Positions 55,172-63,190 of a DNA stretch of 64,000 bases are shown one piece after another. The stretch spans positions 124,001 through 188,000 of the forward strand of contig CBFIHP010000005.1 of the NCBI GenBank assembly GCA_965662355.1, in the 5' to 3' direction. Under the pieces are notes generated by a model. That model did not search any database and was not told the DNA's origin. It was given only the letters and a program-made list of their open reading frames with translations. Source of the DNA: GCA-2683825 sp965662355. GTDB lineage: Bacteria > Planctomycetota > UBA1135 > GCA-002686595. Positions within the stretch are counted from its first letter, which is position 1; the number at the start of each line of letters is the position of its first letter. The position numbers and the translations under genes were made by a program.

Positions 55172-55654
55172 CTAGTGCTCGTGTCCGCCGGGGCCGTGCA
55201 CGTGTCCGTGCTCGAGCTCTTCGGCGGTGGCTTCGCGCACCTCGAGGATCTTGATGTCGAAGTTGAGAGCAACGCCCGCCAGGGGGTGGTTGGCGTCCAT
55301 CTTGACCGTATCTTCCGCGATGCTGAGCACCGTCAACAGGTGTAGGCCGTCTTCCGATTCGGCCTGGAACTGCATGCCAACTTCGAGCTCGGCCTCGGGG
55401 GGGAGCTGGTCGCGCGGAACGTCGTGGAGCATGTTCTCGTCGCGCTCTCCGTAGCCCTTGTCGGCGGTGATGCGAACCTTGAAGGCATCGCCACCACCCT
55501 TGCCTTCCATTTCTTCTTCGAGCCCGGGAATGATGCTGCCCATTCCCTGGACATAAGCCAGGGGTTCCTGTCCTTCGGAGGTGTCAAGAACCGTCCCCGA
55601 GTCATCGGTCAGGGTGTACTCGAAGCGAGCGACGGTGTTTTTGGAAATCTGCAA
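55172..55654 (-). CDS. slyD: FKBP-type peptidyl-prolyl isomerase, SlyD-like
   Basis: 160 residues. FKBP core at both ends (ARFEYTLTDDSGTVLDTSEGQEPLAYVQGMGSIIPGLEEEMEGK and HPLAGVALNFDIKILEVREAT) with the inserted-in-flap chaperone domain between, including GYGERDENMLHDVPRDQLP. The tail is His-rich (HGHVHGPGGHEH), consistent with the nickel-binding SlyD end, though short. It catalyses proline isomerisation and acts as a chaperone in the cytoplasm. It stands 61 bases upstream of tldD and 109 bases downstream of the HAMP gene, probably a passenger or folding helper of the NRPS operon. Confidence 0.92.
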   Translation of the reverse strand: MQISKNTVARFEYTLTDDSGTVLDTSEGQEPLAYVQGMGSIIPGLEEEMEGKGGGDAFKVRITADKGYGERDENMLHDVPRDQLPPEAELEVGMQFQAESEDGLHLLTVLSIAEDTVKMDANHPLAGVALNFDIKILEVREATAEELEHGHVHGPGGHEH

Positions 55655-55763
55655 GGTGTCTTTTGCGATTCGTTGTTTGCTCGAGGATACGAGCGGAGGG
55701 GGAGGAAGACACCACTATCCGCATCCACGGAGAGGAAGCAAAAGGGAACTCCCGGAATTGAAG

Positions 55764-56324
55764 TCAGGCGGCGAAGTCACTCGACTCCGCATCGCCGTGC
55801 GGTGCTTCCGATGCTGCTTCCGTGGCCCTCCCGGGATCCAGCGCGAGGCCGGGAACCGAAGCAGGGTCGAGGGACAGCTCCGGGCTTGGTGCCTCTCCTG
55901 CTGCCTGACCTGGCGCAGTCCTCGCGCTCGAGTTATTGGAGAGCGCCATGTCCAGCAGGTTGGCGAGCACCTGCAGCTCGTCCTTTTCGCGTAGCGTCAG
56001 CCGACCCTGCTTCTCGCCACGTAGGTAGCCCTTGAGATACTGCTCAATTCTATGAGCTGGGCCGGCGACACGGTGAGTGGCATAGGTGACATAGGCGAGC
56101 AAAACCGGCGTGATCATGGCCATGGCCACGAGGGAGGCGACAGCCAGCACGCGCGGCAACCGCTCGAGCAGTCCCGGGTGGTCAGCCAACGCTCCCCGCA
56201 GGGAGAGGTAGGTCACAGCGCAGGTCAAGGCCACCGCACACTTGGCGACGGCCAGGCTGACGAAGATGGCCTGGGTTTGCAACTCCGGCTTGATCAGTCG
56301 GGTGCGGCGACTACGATTCTGCAT
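55764..56324 (-). CDS. Small HAMP-domain membrane protein without output domain
   Basis: 186 residues. Two membrane helices (AIFVSLAVAKCAVALTCAVTYLSL and VLAVASLVAMAMITPVLLAYVTYA) are separated by a short extracytoplasmic loop. A HAMP-like linker follows (HRVAGPAHRIEQYLKGYLRGEKQGRLTLREKDELQVLANLLDMAL). The last 60 residues are a Pro/Ala/Ser-rich disordered tail. Similar 'THRVAGP..R' HAMP proteins occur as orphan genes in planctomycetes (from memory). No kinase or chemoreceptor signalling domain is attached. It starts three bases after the sulfotransferase stop, so it is co-translated with the NRPS operon; its role there is unknown. Confidence 0.65.
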   Translation of the reverse strand: MQNRSRRTRLIKPELQTQAIFVSLAVAKCAVALTCAVTYLSLRGALADHPGLLERLPRVLAVASLVAMAMITPVLLAYVTYATHRVAGPAHRIEQYLKGYLRGEKQGRLTLREKDELQVLANLLDMALSNNSSARTAPGQAAGEAPSPELSLDPASVPGLALDPGRATEAASEAPHGDAESSDFAA

Positions 56325-56327
56325 GGA

Positions 56328-57374
56328 TCAAGCGGAACGTTTCATGTTGCGTAGCAAGAGCCGCCGGATGCCCGGGAAGGCCTTGAGGACCCGCGATGTT
56401 CCGCGCTTCAAGGGGCTATCGGATTCCCAGGCCCAACGGGACAGGCTTTGGCGTGCGCTCTGCTTGGACAAGCGCAAGCGCAAACGCCAGGGCATGCGAT
56501 CGCACTCCGTTTCGGTCTCGTACCCGCAATCGCGCATGAGTTCGCCCGCGACGAACTCGAGTAGCCGCAAGTCGGAGGTCTTCATCTCGCGCCGCCAGCC
56601 CTCCACTTCGCCCTTGCGGAAGAAGCCCTTGGGGGCATGGGCGCTACCGCGCATCTTGTCAATCGAGCAAGCCGCGACGGCTTCCTCGACGGATGCTGGG
56701 TCACTGGGAAGCTCTAGCCAACGGTGGATCTTCGCCAGGCCATCGTTTGGCCTCGCGCGCAGATCCTCGTAGCGAATCTCCATGTATCGCTCGGTCGCAT
56801 TGGCAATATCGCGCGCGCGACTCACGTCTTGGCTCCATTCGCCGGCGACCTCGACCGGGTCGTAGGAGAAGCGCGTCGGATCTGCCCAGGACTTGGCGGC
56901 GTTCTTGTGCGAGCAGAACACGCTTCGCGGATCGCGGACGACGTGCAGGAAGTAGGCGTCCGGAAACACCTTCAGGATCTCGCTCCAAACCTGCACGTAC
57001 TCGGGCGTTTGCTCGACGACTGCGAGCGGATCGGGGTTGCAAGAAGCGAAGCGCCCGTACGCGTCCTCCGCCAAGGGGCGCATCAGCTCATAGAAGCGAT
57101 CCTCGGACACGAGGTCAGACAAAGGGATCCGCAGCAGGCCGCGGCTCTCGTCTTCGGGCTCGACGCCGTCCGCGCCTTCGCGCGTTAGGGCGCGCATGCC
57201 GAAGGCCTCGCGCGTGTCGAACCAGCGCCCCAGGTGGACCAAGCGCCGGAAGAAGTCGATTTGCTGAAGGGCGACGACCTGCCGGTGTTGAGCCAGTAAC
57301 AACATCGTCCACGTGGTGCCGCTACGACGGCAACCGACAATGAAGACGCGTTTCGCTCGACTCGATGTGCTCAC
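56328..57374 (-). CDS. Sulfotransferase family protein in the NRPS operon
   Basis: 348 residues. The PAPS 5'-phosphosulfate loop is VFIVGCRRSGTTWTMLLLAQH and the 3'-phosphate motif is FLHVVRDPRSVFCSHKNAAKSW; a later EIRYEDLRARPNDGLAKIHRWLELP fits the Sulfotransfer_1/3 fold. No membrane segment or signal. It lies 20 bases after the C*-A-T gene and is thus a good candidate for tailoring the peptide product, for instance sulfating a hydroxyl made by the TauD domain. A role in polysaccharide sulfation cannot be excluded. Confidence 0.85.
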   Translation of the reverse strand: MSTSSRAKRVFIVGCRRSGTTWTMLLLAQHRQVVALQQIDFFRRLVHLGRWFDTREAFGMRALTREGADGVEPEDESRGLLRIPLSDLVSEDRFYELMRPLAEDAYGRFASCNPDPLAVVEQTPEYVQVWSEILKVFPDAYFLHVVRDPRSVFCSHKNAAKSWADPTRFSYDPVEVAGEWSQDVSRARDIANATERYMEIRYEDLRARPNDGLAKIHRWLELPSDPASVEEAVAACSIDKMRGSAHAPKGFFRKGEVEGWRREMKTSDLRLLEFVAGELMRDCGYETETECDRMPWRLRLRLSKQSARQSLSRWAWESDSPLKRGTSRVLKAFPGIRRLLLRNMKRSA

Positions 57375-57394
57375 GATGTGTCCCCCGAACGCCC

Positions 57395-60300
57395 CTAGGC
57401 GCCCACCCCTTCGGCCTCGTCATCGCTCAATTTGAGGATCTTCAAGGCGATCTCTGCGCGACGCACGAGCTTGGATTCGTCGTCGGCTTGATCCGTCAAG
57501 GCCCTGGCGATCGCATCCAGCGTGCGCTCCTCGAACAAAGAGCGCAGACCGATCTTCACGCCGAGCGTTTCGAGGATGCGTGCATAGAGCTGGGTTGCGA
57601 GGATCGAATGACCACCCAGCTGGAAGAAGTCGTCTCCGCGAGAGATGCTGGGCTTCTTCAGGAGGTCTTGCCAAAGGAAGGCGAGTACCTTTTCGACGGG
57701 CGACACCGGCGCTTCGAAGGTCGGCTGGTCCGCGATCTTGTCCCGCGGTAAGAGGTCCGAGGACTCGAGGGCGCGACGATCGACCTTGCCATTGGGGAGC
57801 AAGGGCAGAGCGTCCGTCCGTACGAAGCTCGAGGGAAGCATGTATTCGGGAAGCCGGCTGGCGAGGTGTGCAAGCAGGACGTGCTCTTCGAGCTCGTCAT
57901 GCGCTACCACGTATGCCACCAGCTGTGCATCGCCGTCTTGTTGGGCCGCGACGACCACAGCCTCGTTGATGTGCTCGTGGAGGGCGAGGGCTGCCTCGAT
58001 CTCCTCGAGTTCGATGCGATAGCCGCGGATCTTCACCTGCTGGTCGATGCGCCCCAGGAATTCGAGATTGCCGTCGGCCAGGAAGCGCACGCGATCTCCC
58101 GTGCGGTAGAGCGAACCCGTGCCACCGAAGCCATGCGGTACGAACTTCTGCTCCGTCAGCTCGGGCCGGTTGCGATAGCCCGCGGCGACGCCGGCTCCGC
58201 CCACATAGAGCTCGCCGGAAGTGCCGATCGGAGCGAGCTCGCCGTTTCTGGCGACGACGAAGACCTCCGCACCGGGGATCGGTCGTCCTATGGGAACCTG
58301 CAACGTGGAAGCCCGTTGCCGCGCGCCCTCTTCTGTGCACTCGAACACGCTCGCCCAGACGGTGGCCTCGGTGGGGCCGTATTCGTTGTAGAGTGCCGTG
58401 TGTGGTAGGCGTTCGCGGTGGTTCTGGACGCATGCGGGGGGACAGCTCTCACCGGCGACGATGACCGTCTTCAGCGACTGTAGCTCCGCGTCCGTCGACG
58501 TATCGAGCAGTGCATTCCAAAGCGAGGGTAGGCCCAGGAGGTGCGTGATCCCACGGCGTTGGATCTCACCTGCGAGAGAGGGGATGTCCCTTTCGAACCC
58601 GGCCGCCGGCAGAACCAAGGTGCCGCCCTGGCTGAGCGTCCAGAAAATCCCCGCCACCGAGCTGTCGAATGCAAAGGAGCTCAGGAGAAGATAGGCGCCG
58701 ACCGGTTCCTTGTACGTCGCGAAACGAGCCCGCGTGGAATGGGCGAGGTTCGCATGGGAGATTGGAACGCCCTTGGGCTTGCCGGTAGAGCCGGAGGTGT
58801 AGATCGCGTACGCGTTCGTCTCCGGTGTGCACGAGCTGGTAGCGACCTCCGTTTCTCCAAGTCCCTCGGGATCGACGTGCAGGAGCGTGGCGTGGAAGGC
58901 AGGCACGCCTTCCACGTCCGCCGCGCGGCTCAGGACGCAAGTGACCTCGGCGTCGTCCGCCATGTGCTCGAGGCGTTCGTGGGGATAATCGGGTGGGAGC
59001 GGAAGGTAGGCACACCCCGCTTTCAACGTTCCGAGAATCGAAGCGATCATCTCGACCGAGCGCTCGAAGTAGAGCCCCACGAACGATCCGGGTTCAGGAT
59101 CGTTCGCCAAGATCAGCCCGGCGATGTGATCGGACCACGAGTCGAGCTCGCGATAGTCGATCTGGCGTTCCTCCGCGATGACCGCTATGGCCTCGGGGTT
59201 CTCACGTGCGGCTTCCACGATCCACTCGTGTACGAAACCGCTGCGCGCATCGGCCGTCGCGTGCATGCGAGCGAACTCGCTCAGCAGGCGCTCCTTCTGG
59301 CTGCTCGGCATCGAGGAGGCTTCCTCCACGCTGTTCTTTCCACTTGCATCGCTCACGATACAGTGCAGCAGTGCCTCGTATTGCTCAGCCACGAGCAGGA
59401 CTGTAGCGGCCGCGAAATGCGCGGGATCGAACTGCAAGCGCAGCGTTCCTGGCTGGGCGGCATCGATCTCGAGTCGCAAGTGTGCGGACTCGCCTCGGTG
59501 AAGGATCTCCTCGATTTCAAAGACGAGCTCGCCCGCTGTGAGAGCCTTGGGCTCTTCGCCAGGCAGTGCGTGATAGACGAATGCGAATGGCCAGGCTGCT
59601 GGCTGCGCCCGTCCGAGCGCCTCGAAGCCGAAGGTCTCGTGGGCATTTTCCGACGCCTGCACGCGCAGCTCGAGGTCCTTGCATAGCGCATAGAAGCCCA
59701 GGCCGGCTTCGGTGCGTGAGGCGATGGGAAGGTGTCGCGCAAAGGTCCCCAGTGCGGTTTCCAACCCTTCGTAGGCGCGGCCGGGGCTCGCGACGCCGGT
59801 GATCACGCGATCGGTGTCGGCGTGGCGTGCCAGGAGCACCTGCCAGGCAGCCAGGTGTACCGACGCAGGCGAAACTCCCCCGGACTTGGCCCAGTCCGCA
59901 AGTTCGCCCTGGAGTTCAGTGTCGATGAAGCGCAAGCAGGAGCGTAGGTCATCGCGCCGAGCGATCGGGTGAGCGACCTCCTGCAAGGCGAGTCGTTGAT
60001 CGAAGGGTCGATCGCCTTCCAGTTGCGCCCACAGAGCGCGCAGGGTCTGGCTGTCGTCGGCTTCACCTGCTTCGGTGAGGAACAGGGCGATGTCCGCGAA
60101 CTGCATCGGCTCTTGATCACCTGCGCCCCTCAGGGTGGCGCAGAGTTCGGTGATCAGGTTGCGCAGTCCCAGGTGATCGTTGGCGACGGCTGGTTGGGTC
60201 AAGAGGAGAACGTACACGCGCTCTTCCATACGAGCCAGTGCAGCACGTAGTGAGCAGGGTGATAGGAGGTCGAAGCCGGCTTCGAGCTTCACCGCCAACG

Positions 60301-60628
60301 CATCCAGGGATTCTTCCTGAGCGCCCTCGGAGACGTCACGGAGATCACGTACTTCCAGCGCGAAGGAGTGCTCCGTGGAAATGACCTGGGTCCACTGATC
60401 AGAGCCTGGGACTTGACGAAAGCTCGTGCGTAGGATCTCGTGCCGCTCGATCAACTGTGCGAACGCGCGTTGCAAGGCCGCTACGTCGAGGCTTCCCTCG
60501 ATGCTGACACGACCTCTCGTCTTCCAATGCAGATACGGAGCGACCTCGACGGCGCGCAGGTGATCGCGTTGCGTCGATGAAACCGGGAAGGCTTCTTGCT
60601 CGCTCGGGGAGTCTTGCATAGGGCTCAC
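57395..60628 (-). CDS. Single-module NRPS: degenerate condensation domain, adenylation, carrier (C*-A-T)
   Basis: 1,077 residues. The condensation-like domain (about 15-430) has TQPAVANDHLG where HHxxxDG is expected, so the catalytic His and Asp are absent. The adenylation domain (about 460-960) is intact: YTSGSTGKPKG, NEYGPTE, YRTGDRVRF, RIDQQVKIRGYRIE, NGKVDRRAL. The hand-read code is D-S-A-L-I-A-E-V-W-K, which I cannot assign. The carrier domain (about 975-1045) has LGGHSILA. It may activate one residue whose condensation or modification is done by the preceding C-TauD protein. The GTG at 60628 overlaps that gene's stop (GTGA); an ATG nine bases later is an alternative. Confidence 0.88.
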   Translation of the reverse strand: MSPMQDSPSEQEAFPVSSTQRDHLRAVEVAPYLHWKTRGRVSIEGSLDVAALQRAFAQLIERHEILRTSFRQVPGSDQWTQVISTEHSFALEVRDLRDVSEGAQEESLDALAVKLEAGFDLLSPCSLRAALARMEERVYVLLLTQPAVANDHLGLRNLITELCATLRGAGDQEPMQFADIALFLTEAGEADDSQTLRALWAQLEGDRPFDQRLALQEVAHPIARRDDLRSCLRFIDTELQGELADWAKSGGVSPASVHLAAWQVLLARHADTDRVITGVASPGRAYEGLETALGTFARHLPIASRTEAGLGFYALCKDLELRVQASENAHETFGFEALGRAQPAAWPFAFVYHALPGEEPKALTAGELVFEIEEILHRGESAHLRLEIDAAQPGTLRLQFDPAHFAAATVLLVAEQYEALLHCIVSDASGKNSVEEASSMPSSQKERLLSEFARMHATADARSGFVHEWIVEAARENPEAIAVIAEERQIDYRELDSWSDHIAGLILANDPEPGSFVGLYFERSVEMIASILGTLKAGCAYLPLPPDYPHERLEHMADDAEVTCVLSRAADVEGVPAFHATLLHVDPEGLGETEVATSSCTPETNAYAIYTSGSTGKPKGVPISHANLAHSTRARFATYKEPVGAYLLLSSFAFDSSVAGIFWTLSQGGTLVLPAAGFERDIPSLAGEIQRRGITHLLGLPSLWNALLDTSTDAELQSLKTVIVAGESCPPACVQNHRERLPHTALYNEYGPTEATVWASVFECTEEGARQRASTLQVPIGRPIPGAEVFVVARNGELAPIGTSGELYVGGAGVAAGYRNRPELTEQKFVPHGFGGTGSLYRTGDRVRFLADGNLEFLGRIDQQVKIRGYRIELEEIEAALALHEHINEAVVVAAQQDGDAQLVAYVVAHDELEEHVLLAHLASRLPEYMLPSSFVRTDALPLLPNGKVDRRALESSDLLPRDKIADQPTFEAPVSPVEKVLAFLWQDLLKKPSISRGDDFFQLGGHSILATQLYARILETLGVKIGLRSLFEERTLDAIARALTDQADDESKLVRRAEIALKILKLSDDEAEGVGA

Positions 60629-63171
60629 CCGGTCTGGCGCATCTCCTCCGAGTCACGATACATCTCAGCCATGGCCACAAGGGTCAAGCGCTCGCCTTCG
60701 AACGGTTGCCGCCCGTGTGCGATCCGCATGTTGTCGTACAGCGCGACGTCGCCGTCCTCCCAGGGGAAGACGATTTTCTCGCGGTCGTAGCATGTCAAGA
60801 TGTGAGAGATGACCTCGGGGAAGATCTCGGATCCGTCACCGAAGTACGTGTTGTAGGGCAGCTCTTCCTCGCCCAGCTCGGCGAGGAACATGTTCTGCAA
60901 GGCAGGCTCCAAAGCGCTGACGTGGAAGAAGGCGGCGTGGTTGAACCACAGCGATTCACCGGTGAGATGGTGTGTGCGAATCGCCGGGCGACGCTGGCGC
61001 GTGCGCAGGCGATCTCCACCCTTCCACTCGTACTCGATGTCGTTGTCGTTGCAATAACGTTCGACTTCCTTGGGGTCCTTCGTCTGGAACACCTCCTGCC
61101 AGCTGAGACCGAGGCCGTTGTTGTAGTTGCGGACGTAGAGCACGCCCTTTTCCTCGAACTCGCGACGAATCTTCGGGTCGATCCACTTGTACACCTTGTG
61201 GACGTCTCCGATGGGCGTTTCCCCCCCAACAGCAGCAGATGTGATCGCGGCGAAGAAGATCTTCTTGGCCCAGGCAGCCCAATACGTGCCTTCGTTGTGC
61301 ATTCGGATCGATTGATCCGGCGGATACACCGTCGCGTTGTAAATGCGGTGCCCGTAGGAGCTACGCGGTGTCGAACGGTCCTTGTACTCGAGTCGTTCTC
61401 CCTCGGAGGCGGCCTCGACGAACCCCTGGAAACCCTGGATACCACAAGGCTCGAAACCGCGGAAGAGCAGGGCGCGGTGCTCCCAAAGGAGGTTCTCCAC
61501 GTATTCGGAGTTGTTTCGCGTCCACTCGATCAGGTTCAGACCATTCAACTTCGGCCGGATCACCATCGGGATGGCCTTGTTTGGGAGCAGTGGTTCGACC
61601 TCCACCCAGTCCTCTTGGCCCGATTGCGACGACGCCGCAGTGACGGGGCGGGTTCCACTACCGACGGCGCGACGCTTCGTCAGGCTGAGTCTCTTACGCC
61701 CTCCGCTCTCGACTTCGGCCTGTGGCTCAGTCTCGTTGACGGCCTCCGGGACGAGGTCTTCCAGCGAACCCTGGAGCTCGTTTAGCTTCATGGCCGGCCG
61801 TTCGACGACCGTGTGCAGGATCTTCTTGTAGCGCTCAGCCAGCTGCACGATCGTATCCTCGGTGAACAGATCGGTATCGTACTCGAAGAACCCGGAAATG
61901 CCCGCTGCGGACTCATCCAGGATCAGGCTCAGTTCGAAGCGTGCATTCTTGGCATCGACGATCTCATAGGACGTCTTCGCTCCGGGCAACTGGGGCGCGC
62001 GAACGAGCCCTTTCATGTGCGCGAACCATGCCTGAATAAGAGGGGCCGGCTCGTTGTGGCCTTCACTGCGCAGGGCTTGCACGACCTGCTCGAAGGGCAC
62101 GTCTTCATGCTTGGAGACCTCCTGCGTCGTCTCTCGCAAGCGTTGGACAAGCTCCTGAAAGCTCATCTCGTCGGGAAGTGCGAGTCGTAGGATCACCGTG
62201 CGCACGAAGAAGCCGAGTAGCTCCTGTAGCTCGCTGCGGTTGCGTGCCGACGACGGGATCCCGATACGCAGATCCGTGTTCTTGCCAAGCGTGTGCAGGA
62301 GCGCGAAGTAGGAGGCCAGGAGCAGTTGGTTTGACGTCAAGCGCTCGCGACGCGAGAACTCGTCGAGGGCTTTGTGTAGACTGCTCGACAGCTTGAAACG
62401 GAAACAGCCGCCATTGTTTGCTGCATCGACATCCTTGGTCGGCCAATCGAGGCGTGGGAGCTCGCCTCCGAGGTACTCCTTCCAGAACACCAGCTTCTCA
62501 TCGAAGTTCGTCTGTTCCAGCTCGGTTTGCTCCCAGGTCGCGAAGTCCGCGTACTGCAAGCGGACCGGTTCCAAGGTGTGGCTCTTTCCGTGGAGCCGTG
62601 CCTCGTAGATGGCGCCTAGCTCGTCATAGATGATTCCATACGAGACGGCATCGGAGATGATGTGATGGGTCGTCAGCGAGAAGATCCACTCATCGTCGTC
62701 GATGTGGAAGAGGATGACATTGAAGAGAGGGGCTTCATCAAGAAGGAAAGGCTCGCGAACGTCATCGAGGATCATCTGCTCGAGGGTTCCGCGCACATCG
62801 GGGTAGTGGCGAATGTCCTCGATACGAAAGGGGATGCGGACCCTCTCGTTGACCCGCTGGACAGGCCGCGTGCCTTCGAGCTGGAAAGATGTCCGCAGGG
62901 GCTCGTGGCGATCCACGATCTCCTCGAATGCTTCCTGGAAGTAATCGACACGGAAGGTCTTCGACACGATGCGCACGGTCAGCGCGTCGTTGTAGAGCGA
63001 AGTCCCAGGATCGAATTGCTCCAGGAACCAAAGGCGGTGCTGGGCGGACGAAAGGGGGATCTCCGCGTCGTCGGGACGCTTGGGGATCATCCGGTCGACG
63101 GGAGACTCGATGCCGCGCTCGGCGAGCATCTTGTGTAGCAGTGCGAGGCGGTCGGAGGACGGGCGAACCAT
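60625..63171 (-). CDS. NRPS condensation domain fused to a TauD/SyrP-like Fe(II)/2-oxoglutarate dioxygenase
   Basis: 848 residues. The condensation domain (about 30-480) has SSAQHRLWFLEQFDPGTSLYN and TTHHIISDAVS, so HHxxxD is kept but the usual Gly is Ala. A linker rich in Ser/Glu/Arg follows. The C-terminal TauD-type domain (about 540-840) has the 2-His-1-carboxylate residues: H-x-E in IRMHNEGTYWAAW near residue 624 and the distal His in RIAHGRQPFEGERLTLV near 817. It resembles SyrP-type hydroxylases that act on carrier-bound amino acids. The likely job is beta-hydroxylation of a residue on the neighbouring C*-A-T carrier. No A or T domain is present. It starts about 20 bases after the glyA stop. 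Confidence 0.88.
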   Translation of the reverse strand: MVRPSSDRLALLHKMLAERGIESPVDRMIPKRPDDAEIPLSSAQHRLWFLEQFDPGTSLYNDALTVRIVSKTFRVDYFQEAFEEIVDRHEPLRTSFQLEGTRPVQRVNERVRIPFRIEDIRHYPDVRGTLEQMILDDVREPFLLDEAPLFNVILFHIDDDEWIFSLTTHHIISDAVSYGIIYDELGAIYEARLHGKSHTLEPVRLQYADFATWEQTELEQTNFDEKLVFWKEYLGGELPRLDWPTKDVDAANNGGCFRFKLSSSLHKALDEFSRRERLTSNQLLLASYFALLHTLGKNTDLRIGIPSSARNRSELQELLGFFVRTVILRLALPDEMSFQELVQRLRETTQEVSKHEDVPFEQVVQALRSEGHNEPAPLIQAWFAHMKGLVRAPQLPGAKTSYEIVDAKNARFELSLILDESAAGISGFFEYDTDLFTEDTIVQLAERYKKILHTVVERPAMKLNELQGSLEDLVPEAVNETEPQAEVESGGRKRLSLTKRRAVGSGTRPVTAASSQSGQEDWVEVEPLLPNKAIPMVIRPKLNGLNLIEWTRNNSEYVENLLWEHRALLFRGFEPCGIQGFQGFVEAASEGERLEYKDRSTPRSSYGHRIYNATVYPPDQSIRMHNEGTYWAAWAKKIFFAAITSAAVGGETPIGDVHKVYKWIDPKIRREFEEKGVLYVRNYNNGLGLSWQEVFQTKDPKEVERYCNDNDIEYEWKGGDRLRTRQRRPAIRTHHLTGESLWFNHAAFFHVSALEPALQNMFLAELGEEELPYNTYFGDGSEIFPEVISHILTCYDREKIVFPWEDGDVALYDNMRIAHGRQPFEGERLTLVAMAEMYRDSEEMRQTG

Positions 63172-63190
63172 GGTGGGGGAGTTCCTAGTC

